Assembly: GCA_018261755.1 (NCBI GenBank)
Contig: JAGTRJ010000002.1
Location: 56,507-120,506 of the forward strand
DNA: 64,000 nucleotides
Direction: 5' to 3'
Source: Burkholderiaceae bacterium
Lineage (GTDB): Bacteria > Pseudomonadota > Gammaproteobacteria > Burkholderiales > Burkholderiaceae_D
The translations under genes and the position numbers were made by a program. This document shows, one piece after another, positions 8,626 to 18,115 of the stretch; within the stretch, counting starts at the first letter, position 1, and each line of letters opens with the position of its first letter. Below the pieces are notes generated by a model, which did no database searches, was not told the origin of the DNA, and worked only from the letters and a program-made list of their open reading frames with translations.

Positions 8626-10356
8626 ATGCTCGGAATCTTTGATTCGCAGCGGGTCAGTCGCTCGCTCATCAGCCATTCACCCAACCGCTGGGACTGGTTC
8701 CTGATGCCGCTGATTCTGGCGGTCATCCTTGGCATTGCATTCGGCGCAATGCAGATGAGCCGGCCGTTCATCGTCGGCGAACCGACGCCGATCAGCCTCG
8801 ACCCGGTCAACCTGCCGTATTACCTGCTGCGCACGATGTTGCGCATGTTCACCGCGCTGTTCTTCTCACTGCTGTTCAGCTTCGTATTCGCCGCCATCGC
8901 GGCCAAATACCGTGCGGCGGAAAAAGTCATGGTGCCGATGCTCGACATCCTGCAATCGGTGCCGATTCTCGGCTTTCAGGCAATCGCGATCGCGCCATTC
9001 ATCGCGCTTTTCCCCGGCAATCTGCTCGGCGTCGAATGCGCAGCGGTTTTCGCAATTTTCACCTCGCAGGCGTGGAACATGGCATTCAGCCTGTACCAGT
9101 CGTTCCGCACCGTGCCACCGGAATTAAACGAGGCGTCGCGCATCTTCCGCCTGTCCGCCTGGCAGCGTTTCTGGCGACTGGAACTTCCGTTCGCAATGCC
9201 AGGCCTGCTGTGGAACATGATGATGTCAATGTCCGGCGGCTGGTTTTTCCTGGTCGCGGCGGAAGCCATTTCAGTCGCGAACCAGGACATCAAATTGCCC
9301 GGCATCGGCGCCTACATTGCGGTCGCGATTGAATCGGAGAACGGCAACGCGATTGCCTGGGCCATCGGCGCGATGCTGGGCGGCATTCTGCTGTACGACC
9401 AGTTGTTCTTCCGCCCGCTGCTGGCGTGGGCCGACAAATTCCGTTTCGAGGAAACTCAGGGTGAAACGGCGCAGCATTCGTGGCTGCTCAACTGGGGCCG
9501 CCGCAGCCGCTGGGTGCGCGCATTGACCGACAGTTTCTGGAACAAACTGAGCGCCGCGCTCGGCTGGTTCGCGCTCGACAAAAACAACGCAACCGAACCC
9601 TGCAAAGCCCGTTTTTCCAGTCCGATCTGGTCGCGTCTGTGGGATGCGATACTGATCGTCGCGGTGCTGTTCGCCTGCTACGAACTGATGACCTTTGTCT
9701 TTGCCAAGGCCGGCTGGCGTGAAGTGCTGCACGTCGTATGGCTTGGCATGATCACGCTGCTGCGCGTGCTGCTGCTGATCGGTCTGGCATCGCTGATATG
9801 GGTCCCAATTGCGGTCTGGATCGGATTCCGGCCGCAATATTCACAGCGCGTGCAGGCGGTGGCGCAGTTCCTGGCCGCATTCCCGGTCAACCTGATGTTT
9901 CCGCTGGTCGTGTTCCTGCTGGTCACCTACCAGTTGGAACCGAATATCTGGCTCAGCCCGCTGATGGTGTTCGGCACCCAGTGGTACATCCTGTTCAACG
10001 TGGTCGCCGGCGCTTCCGCCATTCCGAATGAGTTGCGGCTGGCGACCGACAATCTCGGCCTGAAAGGCTGGCTGAAATGGAAGCGTGTTTACCTGCCGGC
10101 CATCTTTCCGAGCTACATCACCGGCGCCATCACTGCCAGCGGCGGTTCGTGGAACGCGAGCATCGTGGCCGAATACGTCACTTGGGGCAGCACGTCGCTG
10201 ATGGCGGACGGTCTTGGCAGCTACATCAAGCAGATGACCGATGCCGGCGATTTCCACCGCATCGCGCTCGGCATCGGCGTAATGTGCGTCTATGTCACGT
10301 TGTTGAACCGCTTTTTCTGGCGCAAACTGTATTTGCTGGCCGAGAGCCGCCGCTGA
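8626..10356 (+). CDS. ABC transporter permease, two fused permease domains
   Basis: Inner-membrane permease of 576 residues with two binding-protein-dependent transport domains in tandem, each with about five to six helices. The EAA loops are PPELNEASRIFRLSAWQRFW in the first half and IPNELRLATDNLGLKGWLKW in the second. Its general look is that of NitT/TauT (nitrate, sulfonate, taurine) type permeases, which are normally single-domain. The ATG at 8626 is chosen for its ribosome-binding site (aaaggaagcagcc); the open frame upstream is not conserved. The ATPase gene follows 15 bases after the stop. No substrate-binding protein gene is nearby, so the substrate is open. Confidence 0.88.
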   Translation: MLGIFDSQRVSRSLISHSPNRWDWFLMPLILAVILGIAFGAMQMSRPFIVGEPTPISLDPVNLPYYLLRTMLRMFTALFFSLLFSFVFAAIAAKYRAAEKVMVPMLDILQSVPILGFQAIAIAPFIALFPGNLLGVECAAVFAIFTSQAWNMAFSLYQSFRTVPPELNEASRIFRLSAWQRFWRLELPFAMPGLLWNMMMSMSGGWFFLVAAEAISVANQDIKLPGIGAYIAVAIESENGNAIAWAIGAMLGGILLYDQLFFRPLLAWADKFRFEETQGETAQHSWLLNWGRRSRWVRALTDSFWNKLSAALGWFALDKNNATEPCKARFSSPIWSRLWDAILIVAVLFACYELMTFVFAKAGWREVLHVVWLGMITLLRVLLLIGLASLIWVPIAVWIGFRPQYSQRVQAVAQFLAAFPVNLMFPLVVFLLVTYQLEPNIWLSPLMVFGTQWYILFNVVAGASAIPNELRLATDNLGLKGWLKWKRVYLPAIFPSYITGAITASGGSWNASIVAEYVTWGSTSLMADGLGSYIKQMTDAGDFHRIALGIGVMCVYVTLLNRFFWRKLYLLAESRR

Positions 10357-10371
10357 TGAAAGGATAATACG

Positions 10372-11673
10372 ATGGAACAAAACGTATTGATCGAACTGCA
10401 CGACGTTGCAAAAACCTTCCAGACGGCGGATGGCACTTCGCGCATGGTGCTCGAAGATGTCGATTTCGAACTGGCCGAAGGCGAGATCGTCGCATTGCTC
10501 GGCCGCTCCGGCTCTGGCAAATCAACGCTGCTGCGGATTCTGGCCGGGCTGATTCCGGCCGACAAGGGTTCTGTCCGCTATCGCGGGCAGGACATCTACG
10601 AGCCGGTGACCAATGTGGCGATGGTTTTCCAGTCGTTCGCGCTGTTTCCGTGGCTCACGGTGCAGCAAAATGTGGAACTGGGACTGGAAGCGCAAGGCGT
10701 TTTGCCGGAGGAGCGGGAAAAACGCGCGGACGAAGTGCTGGAATTGATCGGTCTGGCCGGTTTCGGCGGTGCGTTGCCGCGCGAATTGTCCGGCGGCATG
10801 CGCCAGCGGGTTGGCATTGCACGCGCACTGGTGACCGGCCCGGACGTACTGCTGATGGATGAAGCGTTCTCCGCGCTTGATGTACTGACCGGCGAGACGC
10901 TGCGTGACGATATCCTCGAACTATGGGAAGAAGACCGCATCCCAACTAAAGGCATCCTGATTGTGTCGCACAACATCGAGGAAGCGGTGATGATGGCCGA
11001 CCGCATCATCATCCTGTCGAGTGATCCGGGCCGCATCCGCAATGAAGTGAAAATCACGCTACCACGTCCACGCGACATCGAATCGCCGGAAGTGCGCAAG
11101 CTGATCGATGAAATTTACGGCCTGATGACGATGCGCGCGGTGCAGCATGCCGCTGCCGGCGTACCCGTGGCCGAAGCATTCAGCTACCGTCTGCCGGATA
11201 CCGATATCGTTCAGATGGAAGGCGTGCTCGACTGGGTGGCGGATGCGCCATTCCACGGCCGCGCCGACCTGCCGAAACTGTCTGAAGAAACCGAATTACC
11301 GGACGAAAAACTGTTCCCGGCGTTCGATGCCCTTGGCCTGCTCGGTCTGGCGCAGGTCGAAAAGGGCGACCTGCTGCTTACGCCGCTCGGTTTCCGCTAT
11401 GCACAGGCCGAGCAGTCGGAACGGCAGGAAATTTTCGGCAAGCAATTGCTGGCCAACGTGCCGCTGGCGGCGCATATCAGGCGCACGCTGGAAGCGGAAG
11501 TGACCGGTGCCATTTCCGAAACGGCCTTCCTCAACCTGCTGGAGGAAAATCTCAAGGCAGACGAAGCCGAGCGCGTGCTCAAGGTCGCGATCGAATGGGG
11601 CCGCTATGGCGAAGTGTACGAATACGACTACCACACCGGCCGTCTGACCCTGCCGGCGGACGAAGAAGAATAA
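10372..11673 (+). CDS. ABC transporter ATPase with C-terminal AAA-associated domain
   Basis: The 433-residue ATPase partner of the fused permease. The N-terminal ABC domain (about 1-250) has Walker A GRSGSGKST, Q-loop FQSFALFPWL, signature LSGGMRQRVGIARAL, Walker B VLLMDEAFSALD and H-loop IVSHNIEEAV. After about residue 265 comes an extra domain of 150 residues that resembles the AAA-associated C-terminal domain seen on some NitT/TauT-type ATPases; its role is unknown and it may be regulatory. The gene ends at a two-way terminator shared with the convergent hydrolase gene. Confidence 0.92.
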   Translation: MEQNVLIELHDVAKTFQTADGTSRMVLEDVDFELAEGEIVALLGRSGSGKSTLLRILAGLIPADKGSVRYRGQDIYEPVTNVAMVFQSFALFPWLTVQQNVELGLEAQGVLPEEREKRADEVLELIGLAGFGGALPRELSGGMRQRVGIARALVTGPDVLLMDEAFSALDVLTGETLRDDILELWEEDRIPTKGILIVSHNIEEAVMMADRIIILSSDPGRIRNEVKITLPRPRDIESPEVRKLIDEIYGLMTMRAVQHAAAGVPVAEAFSYRLPDTDIVQMEGVLDWVADAPFHGRADLPKLSEETELPDEKLFPAFDALGLLGLAQVEKGDLLLTPLGFRYAQAEQSERQEIFGKQLLANVPLAAHIRRTLEAEVTGAISETAFLNLLEENLKADEAERVLKVAIEWGRYGEVYEYDYHTGRLTLPADEEE

Positions 11674-11724
11674 AACCGCGCGTCAACCGATGCGCAGGCC
11701 ACGCAAGCCAGCCGCGCAATCACG

Positions 11725-11761
11725 CAAAAAAAAGCCGGGACAAACTGCCCCGGCTTTTTTT
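11725..11761. terminator. Bidirectional terminator between convergent genes
   Basis: The stem aaagccggg / cccggcttt has an A-run on the left and a T-run on the right, so it can stop transcripts from the ABC genes and from the convergent hydrolase gene. Confidence 0.85.
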
Positions 11762-11778
11762 GATTCAGATGAGCAGCA

Positions 11779-12798
11779 TCAGACGGCGACAAAACGCGCA
11801 ACACCATCGTCCGCGCCGACAGCTCGCTTGAGCCTGCCTTGCGCTTCCAGATAGTTCAGGTGCGCAATGGTTTCGCTCATAGCGAACATCGACTGGTGGG
11901 TATCGGTCACGTCGCGATCGAAAAGGAACGGCAGCAATTCGCACGCAGTCTTTGGCGTTGGCGCCGCCGCCAGCAGCACGTTGCAGCGGTTTTCGTGGTG
12001 CTTCTCGAGCTGATCGACCCGCGCATTGATGCCGCGGAACGGCCGCCCGTGCGACGGCAGCACCAGCGTATCCTCCGGCAGTTCGCGGTAGCGCTGGATC
12101 GAGTCGAGGAAATATTGCAACGGGTTGCCAAGCGGATTGGCAGCAATCACCGGGATGTTGGTCGAAATGCTTGGCAGCAGCATGTCGCCGGAAATCAGCA
12201 CCTTCAGCGATGCTGAATACAGCGAGATGTGTTCCATCGCATGACCGTAACCAACGATCACGCGCCAGTCGTGGTCGCCAACCTTGAATGTCTGGTTGTC
12301 GAACAGGCGATGGTAGGTCGGCGGAACGATCGGAAAGCCCTGACGGTAAACATTTGAGCGCATCTTCAGCGCATCCAGCCGCTTGCGCTCCAGACCATGG
12401 TGGCGAAACAACTCGATCATGCCATCAACGCAATAACTGCCGGCCTCCTCGGCAAAACACAGCGCGCCAGTATATTCGCCCTGCGTGGTCCACATCTGCG
12501 CGCCAGTCTTTTGCTCCAGCCAGCCGGCCAGGCCAATGTGATCCGGATGGTAATGCGTGACAATCTGGCGCGAAAGCGGATACCGCGGCAGCAGCTTTTC
12601 CCACGCAGCCTTGATCGCATCCGTCGTCAGGCCGGTATCGACCGCGCACCAGCCGTCGCCATCCTTGAGCAGCCACAAATTCACATGATTCAGCGCAAAC
12701 GGCAGCGGCATCCGCAGCCACAGCACGCCGGGGGCGACTTCCATCGTCGCCGCGACTTCCGGCATCTGCCGGTCAAAGGGGAAGCTGAGTTCCGACAT
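11779..12798 (-). CDS. Metallo-beta-lactamase-fold hydrolase
   Basis: A 339-residue enzyme of the metallo-beta-lactamase (glyoxalase II-like) fold. Metal ligands are visible in THYHPDHIGLAGWL (HxHxDH), in the later GYGHAMEHISLYS region with GDMLLPS, and in PSHGRPF. Members of this group hydrolyse thioesters, lactones or phosphoesters, and the substrate cannot be read from the sequence. No signal peptide. It converges on the ABC operon and is divergent from the marR efflux operon, but nothing links it functionally to either. Confidence 0.87.
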   Translation of the reverse strand: MSELSFPFDRQMPEVAATMEVAPGVLWLRMPLPFALNHVNLWLLKDGDGWCAVDTGLTTDAIKAAWEKLLPRYPLSRQIVTHYHPDHIGLAGWLEQKTGAQMWTTQGEYTGALCFAEEAGSYCVDGMIELFRHHGLERKRLDALKMRSNVYRQGFPIVPPTYHRLFDNQTFKVGDHDWRVIVGYGHAMEHISLYSASLKVLISGDMLLPSISTNIPVIAANPLGNPLQYFLDSIQRYRELPEDTLVLPSHGRPFRGINARVDQLEKHHENRCNVLLAAAPTPKTACELLPFLFDRDVTDTHQSMFAMSETIAHLNYLEAQGRLKRAVGADDGVARFVAV

Positions 12799-12922
12799 TG
12801 TTTCCTGTTCTCCAATAGGCTAGAAATCAAACCGCTGATTCTAACCGGAATTGGCTTGAATACGGCCATTCCTCGCGCCAGCAAAGCATTCGCTTTCCGT
12901 TTGACCGTCGCTTGCCCAGACT

Positions 12923-12958
12923 TAATTCGCGTGCTAATATTTCGCATGTGAATTATTT
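12923..12958. promoter_or_regulatory. Candidate MarR operator upstream of marR
   Basis: Inverted repeats overlap just before the marR start: TAATATTTC (12935-12943) and GAATTATTT (12950-12958) match at 7 of 9 positions around gcatgt, and TAATTC (12923-12928) mirrors GAATTA (12950-12955). MarR proteins often bind such AT-rich palindromes over their own promoter. Inference from symmetry and position only. Confidence 0.4.
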
Positions 12959-12960
12959 TT

Positions 12961-13428
12961 ATGCAAAGCATGAGTGAGCTCGACAAAATCCAGATGCATG
13001 TCACCATGAGCCTGACGCAGGTGGCACGCGCCTATACCTATGCCGCCGACAAGCTGGCATCGAACTTCGGGCTATCGCAAGCCACGGCCTGGCCAGCCGT
13101 CATGATCGGCCGCATCGGCGATGGCGCCCGGCCGGGTGTGGTGGCTGATTTCCTGGGGCTGGAACCATCGTCGCTGGTGCGGGTAATGGACCAGCTGACC
13201 GAAAGCGGGCTGGTGGAACGGCGCGAAGATCCAAACGACCGCCGCGCCAAGATCCTGCGCCTGACCAGTGAAGGAAAAAAACGGGTTGCCCAGATCGAAC
13301 AAGCACTTATTCCCTTCCGGCGCGGCCTGCTCAAAGGCGTCAGCATCGCCGATCTCGAAGCCTGCCAACGGGTATTGAACGCCCTGCACGAATCGATCAG
13401 GCGCAAGGAAGACAACCGCTCGGCCTGA
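12961..13428 (+). CDS. MarR-family transcriptional regulator
   Basis: A 155-residue winged-helix regulator. The recognition helix region is GVVADFLGLEPSSLVRVMDQLTESGLVERREDPNDRR, with the typical wing DPNDRRAKILRLTSEGKK, flanked by dimerisation helices. MarR proteins usually repress an adjacent efflux operon and release DNA on binding a phenolic or similar ligand. Here the gene heads a five-gene efflux operon, and the FUSC gene starts 6 bases after its stop. Two ATGs (12961 and 12970) are possible starts and neither has a strong ribosome-binding site. A palindrome overlapping this region suggests self-repression. Confidence 0.92.
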   Translation: MQSMSELDKIQMHVTMSLTQVARAYTYAADKLASNFGLSQATAWPAVMIGRIGDGARPGVVADFLGLEPSSLVRVMDQLTESGLVERREDPNDRRAKILRLTSEGKKRVAQIEQALIPFRRGLLKGVSIADLEACQRVLNALHESIRRKEDNRSA

Positions 13429-13434
13429 CGTTCA

Positions 13435-15498
13435 ATGAAGTGGCCAACGACAGCGGAAGCACTGTTTTCCGCCAAAAGCTTTGCTGCCGGCATGCTGGCG
13501 CTCTATCTGGCGATGCGCATCGGCTTGCCGCGCCCGTTCTGGTCGCTGTTGACCGCCTATGTGGTGGCGCAACCGCTATCCGGCGCGGTGCGTTCGAAAG
13601 CGATGTACCGTTTTCTGGGAACGCTGATTGGCGCCGCGTTCGCCGTCATCGCCACCCCGCGCCTGGCGAATTATTCTGTCCTGCTGACATTGGCACTGGC
13701 CGTATGGCTCGGAACCTGCCTTTATATCTCGCTGCTGGATCGCACCCCGCGTTCCTATATTTTCATGCTAGCCGGCTATACCCCGATCCTGATCGGCATT
13801 CCCGCGCTGGTTGACACATCCGCCTTCAATGCGCTCACGATGTTCGACACCGCGCTGGCACGCGTGGAGGAAATTTCCCTCGGCGTCGGCTGCGCGGCAC
13901 TGGTTCACGGGCTGATCCTGCCGCAAAGCATAGGCCCGGTCGTGCTCAAACGGATGGATCAGGCGCTGGAGGATGCGCAATCGTGGATCCAGCAGGCGCT
14001 GCTGCACACCAATGCGTCGCAAAATGCCGCCAACCACCGCAAGCTGGCGCAGGACATCACCGATTTGCGCCTGATGTCCACCCATCTGCCGTTTGACACC
14101 TCGAACCTGAAATGGACCGCCAATACCATGCGCGTACTGCAGGATCGGCTGTCGTCGATCGTGCTGTTCATGACTTCCATCGAAGACCGGCTGGAGATGT
14201 TGCGCGCGGCCCATGACGGCAAGCTGCCGCCATCGTGGCAACTGCTGCTGGAGGACATCGCCGCATGGTGCGGCACCGGCATCGGGAATTCCGCAGAAAG
14301 CGCCATCCAGCTGCGCCGCCGAATTGCCGACATGACTCCGACTGTGGATGGCAATTCTTCCTGGATTCAAATTCTTGAGGTCAACCTGCTGGCCCATCTG
14401 GGCAAGCTGATGGATACCTGTGAAAACTGCTTTCACCAACGCCAGCAAATCCGGCTTGGGCTCGACGGCATCGTTCCCACCGAACAGCAACGGCTTGACC
14501 GCATCCCGACACGCGAGCTTCATGCCGACCGCGGACTGGCGCTGATGTCCGGTTTTTCTGCCGCAATGGCGATGTGCGCCTCGTCGGCCTTCTGGATTCT
14601 ATCCGGCTGGCCGCTGGGCTTTGCCGCGCCGATGATGGCCGGCATGTTCTGCGCATTTTTTTCGACGCTGGACAACCCGGTGCCGGCGCTAAAAATCCAG
14701 CTGATCTGCACCGCCCTGTCCAGCATCTTCACCGGCATCTATCTGCTGTGGCTGCTGCCGAGCGCGCACAGCTTTGAAATGCTAATGCTGGTGATGGCGC
14801 CGTTCCTGCTGACAGGCGGCATCTTCCTGGCGCGACCAAGCACCATCCTGTACGCGGTGCCGCTCTGCTTCACGCCGCTGGCCAGCCTGATGATGTTCGA
14901 CATGGGCACGTCCGACATGACTTCGTTCATCAACAGCCAGATCAGCCAGGTCATCGGCATCGGTATCTCCGTGCTATGCACCAGCCTGTTCCGTTCGGTC
15001 AACGCGGAATGGGTGGCACAGCGTTTGCTGCGTGCAGCCTGGAATGAAATCGTGCAACTGGCCGAAGCGGTCAGAGTGCCATCGATGATGGCGGTTACCG
15101 TCAGGATGGTCGATCGCGTCAGCCTGCTGCTGCCACGTCTGGCTGCATCGCGGCCGGGCGATGACATTGCCGCCATACGCGCGCTGCAGGATTTGCGCGT
15201 CGGCATGAACATGAGCCATCTGCTGCGCGTGCGTGCACGACTGGAGCGCAGGACGGTATCGATCCAGCCTTTGCTGGGCCTGCTGTCCGATCATTTCCGC
15301 CACCGGTCGGACGACTTCGCCGCGCGCAAGCAGGAACTGCTGGCCGCCATCGACCAGACGCTGCACGCGATTTGCGGTGCCGGCCCGTTCCCGATGCGAA
15401 ACGAAGCCGTGGCGGCGCTGGCCGGAATCCGGCGCGACCTGTTTCCGCAAGCCATTCCATACCAACCCGTCACCACCCCATACGAGCAACTCACATGA
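13435..15498 (+). CDS. FUSC-family inner-membrane efflux protein (AaeB-like)
   Basis: A 687-residue membrane protein of the fusaric acid resistance / aromatic acid exporter family. It has two blocks of hydrophobic helices (about residues 15-150 and 350-510), separated and followed by cytoplasmic domains, as in AaeB and YccS-type proteins. The early segment MRIGLPRPFWSLLTAYVVAQP is typical. It probably moves aromatic carboxylic acids or related toxicants in a tripartite pump with the HlyD and NodT proteins encoded downstream. Its stop overlaps the DUF1656 start (ATGA). The substrate is inferred from family only. Confidence 0.9.
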   Translation: MKWPTTAEALFSAKSFAAGMLALYLAMRIGLPRPFWSLLTAYVVAQPLSGAVRSKAMYRFLGTLIGAAFAVIATPRLANYSVLLTLALAVWLGTCLYISLLDRTPRSYIFMLAGYTPILIGIPALVDTSAFNALTMFDTALARVEEISLGVGCAALVHGLILPQSIGPVVLKRMDQALEDAQSWIQQALLHTNASQNAANHRKLAQDITDLRLMSTHLPFDTSNLKWTANTMRVLQDRLSSIVLFMTSIEDRLEMLRAAHDGKLPPSWQLLLEDIAAWCGTGIGNSAESAIQLRRRIADMTPTVDGNSSWIQILEVNLLAHLGKLMDTCENCFHQRQQIRLGLDGIVPTEQQRLDRIPTRELHADRGLALMSGFSAAMAMCASSAFWILSGWPLGFAAPMMAGMFCAFFSTLDNPVPALKIQLICTALSSIFTGIYLLWLLPSAHSFEMLMLVMAPFLLTGGIFLARPSTILYAVPLCFTPLASLMMFDMGTSDMTSFINSQISQVIGIGISVLCTSLFRSVNAEWVAQRLLRAAWNEIVQLAEAVRVPSMMAVTVRMVDRVSLLLPRLAASRPGDDIAAIRALQDLRVGMNMSHLLRVRARLERRTVSIQPLLGLLSDHFRHRSDDFAARKQELLAAIDQTLHAICGAGPFPMRNEAVAALAGIRRDLFPQAIPYQPVTTPYEQLT

Positions 15499-15704
15499 TC
15501 GGTGAATTCAATTTTCTGGGCATGTCCTTTCCATGGCTGTTCCTGACGTCACTGCTATCGTTCGGCGCCACAGGCATCGTTCGCCTCTGGCTGGCGCGCC
15601 GTGGAATTTACCGCCACATCTGGCATCCGGCGCTGTTTGATCTGGCGCTGTTCGTTATCGTGCTTGGCCTGTCGATATCCGTATTTTCTTTCAGCAGATT
15701 CTGA
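15495..15704 (+). CDS. DUF1656 small membrane protein (AaeX-like)
   Basis: A 69-residue protein with two hydrophobic helices, opening MIGEFNFLGMSFPWLFLTSL and ending in a hydrophobic segment (LFDLALFVIVLGLSISVFSF). This is the DUF1656/AaeX family, found almost always between a FUSC gene and its HlyD-type adaptor; its function is unknown. It overlaps the FUSC stop by 4 bases, and the adaptor gene starts 2 bases after its own stop. Confidence 0.9.
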   Translation: MIGEFNFLGMSFPWLFLTSLLSFGATGIVRLWLARRGIYRHIWHPALFDLALFVIVLGLSISVFSFSRF

Positions 15705-15706
15705 AC

Positions 15707-16621
15707 ATGTTTTCCAATTTTTCCCTAAATGAACTGCGCCGCTATGTCATCACCGGCGCGACCGTTGCCATTGCCGTCGTCATCGGCTGGCTGCTGTGGC
15801 ACCACTATGAAAACGATCCGTGGACACGCGACGGCCGCATCAAGGCGAACGTGATCCAGATCGCGCCCGACGTGACCGGCCAGGTCATGCAAATCAATGT
15901 GCGCGACAATCAGCATGTGAAGGCTGGCGAGGTCATGTTTGAAATCGACCGCGCACGTTTCGAACTGGCACTCAGGCAGGCGGAAGCAGCGGAACTGGCG
16001 GCGCAAGCGTCGCTGAAACAGGCGGTACGCGAGGCGAAACGCAACCACGAACTAAAGGAACTGGTTTCGGCGGAGATTCGCGAACAGGGAGAGTCCAAAG
16101 TCGAACAATTGCGCGCCGCGCTGGCGCAAGCCATCGTCAACCGCGACAAGGCCAAGCTCGACCTGCAGCGGACGCGCGTCATCGCCGGCGTCAATGGCAC
16201 GGTCACCAACCTCGACCTTCAGGCCGGTTCCTATGTCACCAGCGGCAAACCGGTGATGGCGCTGGTGGATAGCGACTCGTATTTCATCGAAGGCTATTTC
16301 GAAGAAACCAAGCTGTCCGGCATCCACGATGGCGATCCGGTTTCGATCCGGCTGATGAGCGACGATGCCGTGCTGGAAGGGCACGTTGAAAGCGTTTCCC
16401 GCGGCATTGCCGACCGCGAACGCACCACCGGTAGCAACCTGCTGCAAAACATCAACCCCGCCTTCAACTGGGTGAGGCTGGTGCAGCGCATACCTGTGCG
16501 CATCAAGCTCGAACGCGTGCCGGACAACGTTCGGCTCATTGCCGGCCAAACCGTCACGGTCGTAGTCAAATCCGCGAACGAACGCGCCGCCCAAAACCAT
16601 AACGGCAAACAACCGGGGTAA
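15707..16621 (+). CDS. HlyD/EmrA-family periplasmic adaptor
   Basis: A 304-residue membrane-fusion protein with one N-terminal transmembrane helix (about residues 14-32), the biotinyl-lipoyl-like segment (YENDPWTRDGRIKANVIQIA ... VRDNQHVKAGEVMFEID), an alpha-helical hairpin of about 85 residues, and the beta-barrel part (GSYVTSGKPVMALVDSDSYF, VRLVQRIPVRIKLE). It bridges the FUSC protein in the inner membrane and the NodT-type outer-membrane channel encoded 3 bases downstream. The sequence is closest in style to AaeA. Confidence 0.93.
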   Translation: MFSNFSLNELRRYVITGATVAIAVVIGWLLWHHYENDPWTRDGRIKANVIQIAPDVTGQVMQINVRDNQHVKAGEVMFEIDRARFELALRQAEAAELAAQASLKQAVREAKRNHELKELVSAEIREQGESKVEQLRAALAQAIVNRDKAKLDLQRTRVIAGVNGTVTNLDLQAGSYVTSGKPVMALVDSDSYFIEGYFEETKLSGIHDGDPVSIRLMSDDAVLEGHVESVSRGIADRERTTGSNLLQNINPAFNWVRLVQRIPVRIKLERVPDNVRLIAGQTVTVVVKSANERAAQNHNGKQPG

Positions 16622-16624
16622 GCC

Positions 16625-18094
16625 ATGTTTCGTCACGCACTTCGTTATCCGCTGGGCAGAACTGTTGTCGCCACCCTCGTTGTGGCCAATATCGCCGCCT
16701 GCACCACGGTCGGGCCGGATTATGTCTTGCCGCAGGATGCAGCGTTCAAACGCACCGATGCTCAGGCCCCCTTTTCCGCCGCGCGCGAAACCGTTTTCCG
16801 CAGTTCGCCGTTGCCAGCCCATTGGTGGCGCCTCTATGACTCCGCTGCCCTCGACCGTCTGATCGAAAAAGCACTGGCAGCCAATACCGATTTGCGACTG
16901 GCATCCGCGAATCTGGCGCGCGCACGCGCGGTGCTGGAAGAAGCGCGGATGGGAGAAACACCAGCAGTCAGCCTCAGCGTCGCACCGTCTTATGGCCGCG
17001 CATCGGGCGCAGCCAAAGGCATCAACCATCGCTTGGCCGATGGCTGGTCGCACGATGGCGGCGTCGGCGTGTCATACCAGCTCGACCTGTTCGGCAAAAT
17101 CGCACGCGGCATCGAAGCGGCCAGCGCAGATACCGATGCCGCGCAAGCCGCCTACGATCTCGCCCGCGTGACCGTGGCCGCAGACACTGCCAAAGCCTAC
17201 GCCGAAGCCTGCTCATCAGCGCAACAGATGGAGATCGCGCAACGTTCGATCGAATTGCAGCGACAGTTCGTACAAGCGACCGAGCGCTTGACCGCACTTG
17301 GGCGTGGCACCACGCTGGACATCGCCCGGGCCAAAGCGCAATTCGAAAAACTGCGCGCCGCGCTGCCGCCATTGCAGGCGCAGCAAAAAGGGGCGCTATA
17401 CCGACTGGCCGTCCTGACTGGCGATGTGCCGAACGCACTGCCCGCCACCATCGGGCAATGCAGGCAGCCGCCGCAACTCACGCAACCAATCCCGGTGAGT
17501 GATGGCGCCGGACTGCTGCGCAGAAGACCGGACATCCGTCAGGCCGAACGTTCGCTCGCTGGCGCCACCGCGCGCATCGGCGTCGCCACGGCCGAGCTTT
17601 ACCCCGGCATCAACATCGGCTTGTCCGCCGGCAGTACCGGCCCGATGTCGAAGCTGGGAGAAACGCACGCCTTCCGCTGGAGCCTGGGGCCGCTGATCTC
17701 ATGGACCTTGCCCAACACCAGCACCGCGCGCAGCCGCATTGCGCAGGCCGAAGCCGGCACGCAGGCGGCGCTGGCGAAATTTGATGCCACCGTGCTGAAC
17801 GCCTTGCGCGAAACCGAAAATGCACTGACGGTTTACGCCCGTGAACTGGATCGGAATGCGAGGCTGAAGGCCGCACGCGATCAAAGCGCCATCGCGTCAC
17901 GGCAAGCGAACAGGCTGTATCGCGCCGGCCGCACGGATTTCCTGACGGCGCTGGATGCTGAAAGAACCCTGGCCAGCGATGAAAGCGCGCTGGCAGCTTC
18001 GAGCGCCAAGCTGGCCGGCGATCAGATTGCCGTGTTCCTTGCGCTCGGCGGTGGCTGGGAAACTGTGCCGGCAGGCAGCAGCAACACGAAATGA
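16625..18094 (+). CDS. NodT-type outer-membrane efflux lipoprotein
   Basis: The outer-membrane channel (TolC-like) of the tripartite pump, 489 residues. It has a lipoprotein signal ending ANIAAC-TT, the family opening TVGPDYVLP, and two outer-membrane-efflux repeats with long helical parts, including YQLDLFGKIARGIEAASAD and RRPDIRQAERSLAGATARIGVA. It closes the marR-FUSC-DUF1656-hlyD-nodT operon with gaps of 2-6 bases or overlaps throughout. The CBS gene converges 21 bases beyond the stop, with no clear terminator between. Confidence 0.94.
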   Translation: MFRHALRYPLGRTVVATLVVANIAACTTVGPDYVLPQDAAFKRTDAQAPFSAARETVFRSSPLPAHWWRLYDSAALDRLIEKALAANTDLRLASANLARARAVLEEARMGETPAVSLSVAPSYGRASGAAKGINHRLADGWSHDGGVGVSYQLDLFGKIARGIEAASADTDAAQAAYDLARVTVAADTAKAYAEACSSAQQMEIAQRSIELQRQFVQATERLTALGRGTTLDIARAKAQFEKLRAALPPLQAQQKGALYRLAVLTGDVPNALPATIGQCRQPPQLTQPIPVSDGAGLLRRRPDIRQAERSLAGATARIGVATAELYPGINIGLSAGSTGPMSKLGETHAFRWSLGPLISWTLPNTSTARSRIAQAEAGTQAALAKFDATVLNALRETENALTVYARELDRNARLKAARDQSAIASRQANRLYRAGRTDFLTALDAERTLASDESALAASSAKLAGDQIAVFLALGGGWETVPAGSSNTK

Positions 18095-18115
18095 GGGCGC
18101 GCAGCTATCTGTTCG

